Assembly (NCBI GenBank): GCA_021325035.1
Contig: JAJPHW010000091.1
Location: 1-35,654 of the forward strand
Direction of reading: 5' to 3'
DNA length: 35,654 nt
Source of the DNA: Terriglobia bacterium
GTDB lineage: Bacteria; Acidobacteriota; Terriglobia; Terriglobales; Acidobacteriaceae
Below are positions 1 to 7,156 of the stretch, one piece after another; the first letter of the stretch is position 1; the number at the start of each line of letters is the position of its first letter. A program made the position numbers and the translations under genes. A model generated the notes under the pieces. That model had not been told where the DNA came from, did no database searches, and was given only the letters and a program-made list of their open reading frames with translations.

Positions 1-1
1 G

Positions 2-190
2 AAGAGCTACTATGATCGTCGCGTAAGAGACTTCGATGAGTATGCGGCCTTTCGAGAATATATGCGCGAGAACCCGGTCAGGAAAGGTCTTGCTTCGGAG
101 GCGAGTGCGTATTTCTATAGTTCCGCACACCCGGAATTTAATCTGGATGGAATCCCTCCGCGGCTAAAGCCATTCGGTTCTTGTGCTTGA
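2..190 (+). CDS. REP-associated tyrosine transposase (RAYT), C-terminal fragment
   Basis: This is an open frame entering from the left edge and ending at TGA 188-190. The visible 62 residues begin K-S-Y-Y-D-R-R-V-R-D-F-D-E-Y, continue with Y-M-R-E-N-P-V-R-K-G-L and then Y-S-S-A. That succession is the C-terminal signature of Y1-type transposases of the IS200-like/TnpA-REP family: a histidine- or tyrosine-bearing helix, then 'NPVxxGL', then 'YSSA'. RAYTs are single-copy domesticated transposases that act on REP palindromes, and a candidate palindrome follows five bases after the stop. The catalytic HUH part lies outside the window, so intactness cannot be judged. Confidence 0.8.
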   Translation, partial: KSYYDRRVRDFDEYAAFREYMRENPVRKGLASEASAYFYSSAHPEFNLDGIPPRLKPFGSCA

Positions 191-194
191 GATC

Positions 195-245
195 GCAGCG
201 GTAAACCGCTGCGCCACCCAAAAGCGGCAAGGGCTTTAATCCCGC
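195..245. repeat. REP-like palindromic element behind the RAYT gene
   Basis: Bases 195-202 (GCAGCGGT) and 205-212 (ACCGCTGC) form a perfect 8-bp inverted repeat with a 2-base loop. It is followed by a second, looser palindromic stretch, roughly AGCGG at 222-226 and CCCGCT at 240-245, around GGGCTTTAA. Position immediately after a RAYT gene and the compact GC-rich palindrome match REP elements. It could also act as a terminator for the RAYT transcript, although no T-run follows. Apart from this repeat and a possible -10 box near the mnmG start, nothing else was recognised between 191 and 389. Confidence 0.55.
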
Positions 246-373
246 TCAAGCTGAGGGGCAGATCCAATAGATAACCCGCGCAATATAGAAGTCAAAAGAA
301 ATCACGTGTTGGATTCTTTCCACTCCACCTAGATGTACACCGACTACGGTTAGCCTCATTGGCGCCCTACCGC

Positions 374-379
374 TACAAT
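374..379 (+). promoter_or_regulatory. Candidate -10 box (TACAAT) just before mnmG
   Basis: TACAAT ends 10 bases before the mnmG ATG at 390 and no Shine-Dalgarno sequence lies between. If used as a -10 element, transcription would begin about 3-5 bases before the start codon, giving an almost leaderless mRNA. The matching -35 region (about 350-355, TTAGCC) is poor, so this is tentative. Confidence 0.35.
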
Positions 380-389
380 ATAAATAGCA

Positions 390-2486
390 ATGCCTTCCTT
401 TACCGAACAATTCGACGTGGTCGTGGTCGGCGCGGGACATGCCGGATGCGAGGCGGCGATGGCGTCCGCGCGCATGGGGTTGAAGACCGCGTTGTTCACG
501 TTGAACGTGGACTTGATTGCGCAGATGTCGTGCAATCCGGCGATTGGCGGCATTGCCAAGGGGCACCTGGTGCGGGAAGTGGACGCGCTGGGCGGCATTA
601 TGGGCGAAATCACCGATGCTGTGGGCATTCAGTTTCGGCTGCTGAATACTTCGCGTGGGCCGGCGGTGTGGTCTCCACGGGCGCAGTGCGACAAGCAGGC
701 CTACCGGCTGAAGATGCGGGAAGTGTTGGAGTCGCAGCCGAATTTGAAGATCAAGCAGGCGGAAGTGGCTGATTTGATTATTGAAGAGTCATCTCTTTCC
801 ACTTGTCATTCCGAGGAACGAAGTGACGAGGAATCTGCTTTTTTCGATAGCGGAACTACGCTCCGCCGGATGGGCGAGGACGCCCGTCCCTACGCAAGAA
901 CCGTCCGCGGCATTCGTCTCCGCGATGGCCGCACGGTTGGCGCGGCGGCCGTCATCATCACTACCGGAACATTTCTCAATGGCCTCATCCATTGTGGCGA
1001 GCAGCAATATCCCGCGGGACGCAGTGGGGAGCCAAATGCGGTTCTCCTCGGCGAGTCGCTCAAGAAACTTGGCTTGCGCGGATGCCGCCTCAAGACGGGT
1101 ACTCCGCCTCGGCTCGACGGTCGCAGCATTGATTGGTCAAAATTTCAGTTGCAGCCGGGCGACGAAGATCCGACGCCGTTCAGTTTTCGCACGAAAAAAG
1201 TCACGCACCACGATTCGCAGGTCCCGTGTTATATCGCTTGGACAACGGAAGAAACGCAGCGCATTATCCGCGAGAACGTGCACCGCTCGCCGATGTATAG
1301 CGGGCAGATTCAGTCCATTGGACCGCGCTATTGCCCGTCGATTGAAGACAAGATTGTCAAGTTTCCCGACAAGACGACGCACCAGCTTTTTCTCGAACCC
1401 GAAGGCCTGAACACGCACGAAATTTATGTGAACGGCATGAGCACGTCGCTGCCGGTGGAAGTACAACTCGAAATTTTGAAGTCGGTGCCGGGGCTGGAGA
1501 ACGCTGAGATGCTGCGGCCGGGATATGCGATTGAGTATGACTCGATCGATCCGACGGAACTGGACCGCACCCTGCAAACCAAGCAGATTGCGGGATTGTT
1601 TCTGGCGGGACAGATCAATGGCACCAGCGGCTACGAAGAAGCCGCGTGCCAGGGATTGATGGCGGGAATTAACGCGGCGTTGCAAGTAAAGAATGAAGAG
1701 CCTCTGATTCTCGACCGCACGGAAGCTTACACCGCGATTCTGATTGATGATTTGATTTCGAAGGGCACGAATGAGCCTTACCGCATGTTTACTTCGCGTG
1801 CCGAGTTCCGCTTGCACCTGAGAATCGACAACGCCGATCGCCGTTTGACTCCGCATGGACGGCGGGTGGGATTGATTTCGGATTCGGCATGGGCCGATTT
1901 CGAAGCCAGGCAAGAGCGCATGGCGGCGATGAAAGCGCTGCTCGAGAAAACGCGGCTGACGGGCGAGATGGCGGAACGCCTTAAAGAGACGCGTCATCCC
2001 GAGCGAAGTGAGGCGCAGCCGAACGCAGTCGAGGGACCTGTTGTTTCTTCTGCGCTCGGCCAAACTCTGGCCCAATTGCTCAAGCGTCCTGAAATTACAA
2101 TCGAGCAACTCGCTCCGGCGCTTCGCGAAATCGATCCAGCATTTTTTGATCGCGATTCGGCGAACTCCCCGGTGAAGCTTTCCTCCGAAGTTCACAACGA
2201 ACTAAAATCCGTCGAAACGGAAATCAAGTACGAAGGCTATCTGCTGCAACAGCAGCGGGCGATTGATCGCCTGAAGAAAGCCGAGCACCGGACGATTCCC
2301 GAATGGTTCGACTATCGAAACATCAGCGGGCTTTCGATGGAGATGCAGGAGAAGCTTTTGAAAGTTCGTCCCAATACGCTCGCCCACGCTTCACGCATTC
2401 CCGGGGTCACGCCGGCGGCGTTGTCCCTCGTCAACGTCTTCATCGAAATTCAGGCCCGCCGCCGCGACCAAGCAGCCGCGATTTAA
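390..2486 (+). CDS. mnmG: tRNA uridine-5-carboxymethylaminomethyl(34) synthesis enzyme MnmG (GidA)
   Basis: MnmG works in the cytoplasm with MnmE to place a carboxymethylaminomethyl group on U34 of certain tRNAs, using FAD and methylene-tetrahydrofolate. The FAD-binding glycine motif GAGHAGCEA lies at residues 14-22. Family signatures are [11 protein letters not shown] (231-241), [11 protein letters not shown] (311-321), [13 protein letters not shown] (407-419) and the helical C-terminal domain with KYEGY and GLS. At 698 residues it exceeds the usual roughly 620-640. The surplus is two stretches with no family counterpart, at about residues 133-171 and 535-552. Both coincide with dispersed-repeat DNA read in frame. 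The frame is open throughout, so it is called intact. MnmE is not in this window. Confidence 0.96.
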   Translation: MPSFTEQFDVVVVGAGHAGCEAAMASARMGLKTALFTLNVDLIAQMSCNPAIGGIAKGHLVREVDALGGIMGEITDAVGIQFRLLNTSRGPAVWSPRAQCDKQAYRLKMREVLESQPNLKIKQAEVADLIIEESSLSTCHSEERSDEESAFFDSGTTLRRMGEDARPYARTVRGIRLRDGRTVGAAAVIITTGTFLNGLIHCGEQQYPAGRSGEPNAVLLGESLKKLGLRGCRLKTGTPPRLDGRSIDWSKFQLQPGDEDPTPFSFRTKKVTHHDSQVPCYIAWTTEETQRIIRENVHRSPMYSGQIQSIGPRYCPSIEDKIVKFPDKTTHQLFLEPEGLNTHEIYVNGMSTSLPVEVQLEILKSVPGLENAEMLRPGYAIEYDSIDPTELDRTLQTKQIAGLFLAGQINGTSGYEEAACQGLMAGINAALQVKNEEPLILDRTEAYTAILIDDLISKGTNEPYRMFTSRAEFRLHLRIDNADRRLTPHGRRVGLISDSAWADFEARQERMAAMKALLEKTRLTGEMAERLKETRHPERSEAQPNAVEGPVVSSALGQTLAQLLKRPEITIEQLAPALREIDPAFFDRDSANSPVKLSSEVHNELKSVETEIKYEGYLLQQQRAIDRLKKAEHRTIPEWFDYRNISGLSMEMQEKLLKVRPNTLAHASRIPGVTPAALSLVNVFIEIQARRRDQAAAI
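790..896 (+). repeat. Composite dispersed repeat inserted in frame in mnmG (first)
   Basis: The DNA from about 804 reads TGTCATTCCGAGGAACGAAG and continues to GAGGAATCTG at 837. Its ends (ATTCC and GGAAT) are inverted. In the mnmG frame it encodes [11 protein letters not shown] (residues 139-149). It is followed by a second palindrome, GGGCG at 872-876 and CGCCC at 881-885, encoding M-G-E-D-A-R-P-Y. Both are of the dispersed-repeat type common between genes in acidobacterial and related genomes. Ordinary MnmG sequence stops near I131-E132 and resumes near V172-R-G, so about 40 residues are extra. Exact ends are approximate. Confidence 0.75.
1993..2037 (+). repeat. Dispersed repeat inserted in frame in mnmG (second)
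   Basis: The DNA reads GTCATCCCGAGCGAAGTGAG and continues through CGCAGTCGAGGGAC. In the mnmG frame it encodes [16 protein letters not shown] (residues 535-550). It lies in the variable linker before the C-terminal helical domain. It is a different version of the same general repeat type as the element near 804, and is read in the same phase (CAT as His). Confidence 0.75.
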
Positions 2487-2566
2487 TCGAAATCAGCCGT
2501 TTTCAATTCATGTCCGAAAACGGCTAGTTATTTCGGGACTCAGCGTCTATCTTCGTAACAGACGCC

Positions 2567-4132
2567 ATGCTCAGCACCGCCGTATGTTCCCGTGCCCGCC
2601 GCACTCGCGATCCCCGCTTTGATGGACGCTTTTTTATCGGCGTTCTATCCACAGGAATTTATTGCCGCTCGATCTGTCCGGCACGCACGGCAAAAGAAGA
2701 AAATGTTCGTTATTTCCCCAGCGCCGCGGCCGCGGCAGAAGCCGGCTTGCGCCCCTGTTTGCGTTGCCGCCCGGAGTGTTCACCGGGAACTCCGGCGTGG
2801 CTGGGTACTTCGGCGACCGTGTCGCGCGCGCTGCGCCTTATCAGCGAAAGTGCGTTGGAGGATGAAGACGGCGGCATCGAGTCACTTGCTGAACGGCTTG
2901 GCATCGGTGGACGCCACTTGCGCCGGCTTTTTCTTCAGCATCTCGGCGCGAGCCCAGTGGCCGTTGCGCAGACGCGGCGCTTGCATTTCGCAAAAAAATT
3001 GATTGATGACAGCCGCTTGCCCATGAGCGAGGTTGCATTGGCTTCGGGGTTCGGCAGTATCCGGCGCTTCAACGCGGCCTTTCGCAAAACTTACAATCGC
3101 ACGCCGACGCAACTGCGAAAATTAGGACGGCTAGCGGCCAATGTTTCCGCTGATTTGTCGAACGACGAATACCGTTTTGTGCTCCGCTTCCGTCCACCGT
3201 TTGATTGGGCCGCGCTGCTCGCTTTTCTCGCGCCACGCGCGACGCCGGAAGTCGAATCCGTCGAAGAGTCGCGTTATACTCGCGTATTTACGTTGCCAGC
3301 TGACGAAAAAGCAAGTGCTATCGGCTGGCTGCAAGCGTCACTGAGTGAATTGGGCGATGCCATCATTCTTCGGATTCGCTATCCGCACCCACGCTCGCTT
3401 TTCCTGATTGTCGAACGCGTGCGGCGATTTTTTGATCTGGGCGCTGATCCCAATGAAATTTCCTCGCACTTGCGTTCCGATCCCTGGCTTGCAGCGCATA
3501 TGGGAGCATGCGGCGGCCTGCGCGTTCCCGGGGCATGGGACGGATTTGAACTGGCCGTACGAGCCATTCTTGGGCAACAAGTTACTGTGCGCGGCGCGAC
3601 CACGCTGGCCGGGCGTTTGGCCCGCGAGTTTGGCACAAAGGTCAAGGGCTATCCCGGTTTCACGCATCTTTTTCCGAGTGCCACGCAACTTGCGAACGCA
3701 AACTTGACCAGCATTGGTTTGACGAAAGGTCGTGCGCAGACCATACGTACATTTGCGCGAGCGGTTGTCGAAGGGAAAATTTCATTTTCCAACACCGACG
3801 TCGAAGACTTCATATCGCGCTTTTGTGTACTGCCCGGCATAGGCGATTGGACGGCACAATATGTTGCCATGCGCGCATTCAAAGAGCCTGACGCATTTCC
3901 GGCAAGCGATCTGGGATTATTGCGCGCCGCTGGGCTGAGCAATCCCAAAGAGCTTGCTGCCAAAGCCGAAGCGTGGCGGCCATGGCGGGCCTACGCCGCG
4001 ATGTATTTGTGGCAGACGAAGAAGCCTCTGGAAGAACAGGAAGGGAAAAAAGATGACGACAACTTGCGATATCGAGATCAGCTATACGCAAATCGAGAGC
4101 CCGGTCGGGCCGCTTTTGCTAGCGGGCGATGA
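2567..4132 (+). CDS. alkA: Ada N-terminal domain / AraC HTH / AlkA 3-methyladenine DNA glycosylase fusion
   Basis: This three-part alkylation-repair protein has an Ada-type zinc domain at about residues 1-75, with four cysteines C33, C37, C64 and C67. C33 matches the methyl-phosphotriester-accepting cysteine of E. coli Ada. An AraC-type helix-turn-helix region spans about 85-185 (SEVALASGFGSIRRFNAAFRK). An AlkA N-domain and HhH-GPD glycosylase follow to about 482 (GQQVTVRGA; hairpin LPGIGDWTAQYVA; catalytic Asp likely D448 in PASDL). It probably excises alkylated bases and may sense methylation to regulate itself and the next gene. The frame continues about 35 residues past the expected AlkA end (YLWQ), and this tail is translated from DNA that also encodes the start of ogt. 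The start at 2567 fits the position of the Ada domain. Confidence 0.92.
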   Translation: MLSTAVCSRARRTRDPRFDGRFFIGVLSTGIYCRSICPARTAKEENVRYFPSAAAAAEAGLRPCLRCRPECSPGTPAWLGTSATVSRALRLISESALEDEDGGIESLAERLGIGGRHLRRLFLQHLGASPVAVAQTRRLHFAKKLIDDSRLPMSEVALASGFGSIRRFNAAFRKTYNRTPTQLRKLGRLAANVSADLSNDEYRFVLRFRPPFDWAALLAFLAPRATPEVESVEESRYTRVFTLPADEKASAIGWLQASLSELGDAIILRIRYPHPRSLFLIVERVRRFFDLGADPNEISSHLRSDPWLAAHMGACGGLRVPGAWDGFELAVRAILGQQVTVRGATTLAGRLAREFGTKVKGYPGFTHLFPSATQLANANLTSIGLTKGRAQTIRTFARAVVEGKISFSNTDVEDFISRFCVLPGIGDWTAQYVAMRAFKEPDAFPASDLGLLRAAGLSNPKELAAKAEAWRPWRAYAAMYLWQTKKPLEEQEGKKDDDNLRYRDQLYANREPGRAAFASGR

Positions 4133-4559
4133 CTCCGGGCTGCGGGAAATCAATTTTGTGCATGGGCGGCATCCGGCCGCTCCCGATCCCTTATGGAAGC
4201 AGGATCGTCGAGCATTCAGCGAAGTCATCGGCCAACTCGAAGCTTACTTTGCCGGCAAGCTGGAAGAGTTCGATGTGCCGCTGGTTCCCGAAGGCACGCC
4301 GTTTCAGCAAAGGGTCTGGAAGAACCTTTGCGACATACCTTTTGGCGAAACGATCTCTTACGGCGAACTGGCACGGCGAATCGGGAATCCCAATGCCTCG
4401 CGGGCTGTAGGTTTGGCCAACGGAACCAATCCCATTCCCATTATTATTCCCTGCCATCGTGTGATTGGCAGCAATGGCAAACTGACTGGCTACGGCGGAG
4501 GTTTGCCTATCAAAGAAAAGCTGCTGGCACTGGAGCGCAAACAGTTGCGGCTGCTTTAA
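4053..4559 (+). CDS. ogt: Methylated-DNA-[protein]-cysteine S-methyltransferase (Ogt type)
   Basis: This suicide enzyme takes the methyl group of O6-methylguanine (and O4-methylthymine) onto its own cysteine. The 168-residue frame carries the active-site motif I-P-C-H-R-V, with C134 as acceptor. It also has the helix-turn-helix arginine-finger region (FGETISYGELARRIG) and the conserved GYGGG tail. The ATG at 4053 follows GGAAGGGAAAAA, an acceptable ribosome-binding site, and gives a protein of normal family length. An upstream in-frame ATG at 3954 would add only sequence overlapping alkA. The gene begins inside the last 80 nt of the alkA frame, implying coupled translation. It supplies the methyltransferase activity the Ada/AlkA fusion lacks. 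Confidence 0.94.
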   Translation: MTTTCDIEISYTQIESPVGPLLLAGDDSGLREINFVHGRHPAAPDPLWKQDRRAFSEVIGQLEAYFAGKLEEFDVPLVPEGTPFQQRVWKNLCDIPFGETISYGELARRIGNPNASRAVGLANGTNPIPIIIPCHRVIGSNGKLTGYGGGLPIKEKLLALERKQLRLL

Positions 4560-4661
4560 AATCAATCGGTTACCGGCCTACTCGCCAAGCAGGGTGGGGT
4601 TCGGCTACCATAGGTGCAGCGGAAAACGCCTAGAATTTCCGTTATCCGCATCTAAACATTT

Positions 4662-5270
4662 ATGACCAGAAAATCGCTGATCTTTTCGTTCTTATCATCG
4701 CTCTTATTGCTGAGTTTTGCCCTTCCCGCTTCATTCGGCTTCGCGCAGCCGAATACAAACGACCCCGCGCTGCGTCCGCCAAAAGGCTCGCAGTTGGCAC
4801 TAGTGGTTTTCGAGGATTTGCAGTGTCCGCAATGCCGGTTGTCGGCGCCATTGATTAAGCAAGCGGGACAGTCCTACAAGATTCCCGTCGTGCGCCATGA
4901 TTTTCCGCTGCCCATGCATAACTGGTCGTATCAGGCGGCGGTGACAGCGCATTATTTCGACGCGCAGTCCAAGCAGCTTGGCCTCGAATATCGGGATTAT
5001 ATTTTTGAGCACCAGCCTGAAATTTATCCTGCGAACCTGCGCAGCGTTTCCGAGAAATTCGCCAGTGACCATAAAGTGGACTTGCCGTTTGTGATGGATC
5101 CGCAGGGCAAGTTTGCCGCGGAAGTAAATGCGGAGCGGGATTTAGGGAATCGCGTTGGCATCAATCACACACCGACGATTTACGTGGTCAGCAGCAAGCC
5201 GGGCGGCAAACCGTTGATGGAAGTGACCGACCGCTCGCAGTTGTACCAGACGATTGATGCGATGAAATAA
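4662..5270 (+). CDS. Secreted DsbA-like thioredoxin-fold protein
   Basis: The 202-residue protein has an N-terminal signal peptide: a charged start, a leucine-rich core at residues about 6-22, and likely cleavage near F-A-Q at 27-29. A thioredoxin_4/DsbA-type fold follows, with active-site C55-P-Q-C58 after the strand ALVVFEDLQ. A helical insertion comes next, and the conserved cis-proline segment H-T-P-T-I-Y is near the C-terminus. It probably oxidises or isomerises disulfides, or reduces a specific partner, in the periplasm. CPQC differs from the CPHC of classical DsbA. No DsbB-like partner is adjacent. It converges with the GloVer gene, the two stops being separated by 5 bases. The exact redox role is undetermined. 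Confidence 0.85.
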   Translation: MTRKSLIFSFLSSLLLLSFALPASFGFAQPNTNDPALRPPKGSQLALVVFEDLQCPQCRLSAPLIKQAGQSYKIPVVRHDFPLPMHNWSYQAAVTAHYFDAQSKQLGLEYRDYIFEHQPEIYPANLRSVSEKFASDHKVDLPFVMDPQGKFAAEVNAERDLGNRVGINHTPTIYVVSSKPGGKPLMEVTDRSQLYQTIDAMK

Positions 5271-5275
5271 GGACC

Positions 5276-6484
5276 TTATCGGGATAGATTGATTTTAAAC
5301 ACGGCACCTTGACCGTAAGCTCCGCCAGAATATGTCGTGCCGTAAAAAATTCCCGCTTTATCCTCAATCACGTTCCCTGGCCCCACACCATCGGCCCCGC
5401 CGAAATTGAAGAGTTGCAGATGTTCCCCATTACCAGTGATTGCCCAAAAAACGCCCATATGGTAAAGACCGCCGTCGAAGCCCGTCCCGAACAGTGCACG
5501 TCTCGGATCAACGATGACGGGAGCGCTCGGTGAAATCATTTCTTGTGCCGCTTGATTACTTAGAATCGGCTCAGACGCTACTCGGCCAGTTTGTGGATTA
5601 ATCAAGAATATTAACGAATCACTCAGGGCATAAAACTCACCATTTCCGTTGAACGCAACCGGTGCAACTGGTCCTCTGAAAGGTGGGGAGCTTACGTTGA
5701 CGAGGACTTTCTCAGTCCAGCCGTTGCTACCAGGCGAGAGTTCAAAAAACGTTCCGCCCTGGTATGCGCCACCTAAGCTTGTCGTTCCGTAAAGATTACC
5801 GAACTTATCAAATCGCACGCCAGCGGCTGGATTGGCGCCCTCGGGACAGTTTTGAGTAACGCAAAAGCTGTAAAGTACGCTATTGCTCCAACCAGACTTG
5901 CCATACGACAGCTTGAAAACAGTCCCACTCTCATACTCGTAAATCCCCTGCCCTCCGAGGTTAGTTGTCCCGTACAAGCTCCCGTGCGAGTCAAATATCA
6001 AATCCGCGTTGGGCGATGCACCGTCTGCACCACCGCCGAAAGCGTGAAGCACTGTTTCCGTCCACGGACCCCCGTTTACGGGACGTAAGAGTTCGAACAG
6101 AACACCGCATCCGCCATTTTCGTTACCACAGGCACCGCCTCCGGTGCCACCAGACCCCGTAGTGCCGTACAGGTTTCCGTCTGTGCCTATAATCAGTCCA
6201 ACTGGAGCGAAGCCATCCGGACAATCGGGATAATTTGGGCAGAAATCGTAGAGAGTGGTTGCAGTCCAGGAGCCATCAGCATTGGGGGAAACCTCGAAGA
6301 TACTGCCAGCGAAATTATTCCCGCCATGAATGTCCGCGCCGTAAAGGTTCCCCTTGCTGTCGATCGCAAAAACTGATGCGATATTTCCGTACTCGGGACT
6401 CCAAATAACTTGTTCATGAGCTTCACCGACCAACTTTGTGGTGCTTGGGGCAAGGAAGAGGAGACAGAAAAGAAGCTTTCGCAT
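5276..6484 (-). CDS. Secreted GloVer-repeat (TIGR03803-like) protein
   Basis: The 402-residue product has a signal peptide (MRKLLFCLLFLAPS). It then has multiple roughly 40-60 residue repeats of the pattern D-x-x-G-N-L-Y-G-T-T-x-x-G-G followed by G-x-x-F-x-L-S and a hydrophobic strand. Examples are 'DSKGNLYGADIHGG', 'GTDGNLYGTTGSGG', 'DSHGSLYGTTNLGG' and 'DKFGNLYGTTSLGG'. These match the GloVer repeat family, which likely folds as a beta-propeller-like exported protein of unknown function. The ATG at 6484 is preferred over the longer open frame because GTGGAGG sits 6-7 bases upstream and the signal peptide begins there. It diverges from the thioesterase gene, with 54 bp between start codons. 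Confidence 0.85.
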   Translation of the reverse strand: MRKLLFCLLFLAPSTTKLVGEAHEQVIWSPEYGNIASVFAIDSKGNLYGADIHGGNNFAGSIFEVSPNADGSWTATTLYDFCPNYPDCPDGFAPVGLIIGTDGNLYGTTGSGGTGGGACGNENGGCGVLFELLRPVNGGPWTETVLHAFGGGADGASPNADLIFDSHGSLYGTTNLGGQGIYEYESGTVFKLSYGKSGWSNSVLYSFCVTQNCPEGANPAAGVRFDKFGNLYGTTSLGGAYQGGTFFELSPGSNGWTEKVLVNVSSPPFRGPVAPVAFNGNGEFYALSDSLIFLINPQTGRVASEPILSNQAAQEMISPSAPVIVDPRRALFGTGFDGGLYHMGVFWAITGNGEHLQLFNFGGADGVGPGNVIEDKAGIFYGTTYSGGAYGQGAVFKINLSR

Positions 6485-6509
6485 GAGAACCTCCACGAGA
6501 AGCCCGGCC

Positions 6510-6519
6510 AGTGTACACT
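6510..6519. promoter_or_regulatory. 10-bp palindrome AGTGTACACT between divergent starts
   Basis: This is a perfect 10-base palindrome lying between the GloVer start (6484) and the thioesterase start (6539), only 6 bases from the thioesterase ribosome-binding site GGAGGAGG (6525-6532). It could be an operator for either gene. No promoter elements were recognised with confidence in this short spacer. Confidence 0.3.
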
Positions 6520-6538
6520 CGCGCGGAGGAGGCATGCA

Positions 6539-6916
6539 ATGGCCAAGCTTATCCCCATTGGCGTACGTGGCGAAGCTTCTCAGATGGTGGAGTTCAAGCA
6601 CACGCTGACGGCGCACCATCCCGATTTGCCGCCGGTGTATTCCACGCCGGACATGATTCGGGTGATGGAGATTGCGGCGTTCCATGCTTTGCAGCCTTAT
6701 TGTGAAGAGGGAGAGATCACGGTCGGGACGGCCATCAATATTGAAAATCGCGCCGCATGCGGGATTGGCGCCAAAGTGACAGCGCAGGCGGCGCTGGAAG
6801 CATTCGATGGCCGGTTTTATACGCTCCGGGTAACAGCGCGGGACGACCTACGGGAGATTGGGCGTGGCACGGTAGGCAGGGCTGCGGTAAAGCTTGAGAC
6901 TTTCCGGGAAAAGTAG
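6539..6916 (+). CDS. Hotdog-fold thioesterase, FlK-like family
   Basis: The 125-residue single-domain protein resembles fluoroacetyl-CoA thioesterase FlK and its relatives. It has the family order Y-S-T-P-x-M, V-M-E-I-A, E-G-E-x-T-V-G-T and G-x-G-A-K-V. T36 and E44 fall at the positions of FlK Thr42 and Glu50, with the same spacing. The third triad position (FlK His76) is N70 here. It probably hydrolyses an acyl-CoA or acyl carrier thioester, but the substrate is unknown. The start is fixed by GGAGGAGG 6 bases upstream of ATG 6539; an alternative ATG at 6534 is out of frame. Confidence 0.8.
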   Translation: MAKLIPIGVRGEASQMVEFKHTLTAHHPDLPPVYSTPDMIRVMEIAAFHALQPYCEEGEITVGTAINIENRAACGIGAKVTAQAALEAFDGRFYTLRVTARDDLREIGRGTVGRAAVKLETFREK

Positions 6917-7006
6917 CAAAGCCGGAAAGCCCGCTAGAAAAGACCCTAGTTCCTTTCATCTTTATGGCCGATGACTTTGGGGTTTTGGGGTATTTGCAAG
7001 GTTTTA

Positions 7007-7036
7007 TTGACAATAATCGCCGTATTCCATTACTCT
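7007..7036 (+). promoter_or_regulatory. Candidate sigma-70 promoter for rplM-rpsI
   Basis: A perfect -35 TTGACA (7007-7012) is followed after 18 bases by TACTCT (7031-7036), a weak -10. The predicted start leaves a leader of about 110 bases before rplM, which includes a small GCGC hairpin (7079-7091). Nothing else was recognised in 6917-7156. Confidence 0.4.
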
Positions 7037-7156
7037 TAAGACTTCGGAAGTGCTGCGGTTGCCCTCCTGAATAGTCCTGCGCCTTCAGCGCTTGTCAGGG
7101 TACTCGGCGGTCTTCTTCGCTATTTTTAATTTCTTTTTGTTTCTGGGAGATTTTGC

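Noticed and set aside
1137-2195. 352-codon minus-strand open frame opposite mnmG
   Set aside because: It is the antisense of strongly conserved MnmG coding sequence, has no recognisable domain and is Arg/His-rich as expected of a shadow frame.
390-2486. mnmG as a pseudogene because of the insertions
   Set aside because: The frame stays open through both repeats and every family motif is retained.
2567-4559. A single Ada-AlkA-Ogt fusion split by a frameshift
   Set aside because: ogt has its own ribosome-binding site, proper start and full family length, so two genes are the simpler reading, though the overlap remains odd.
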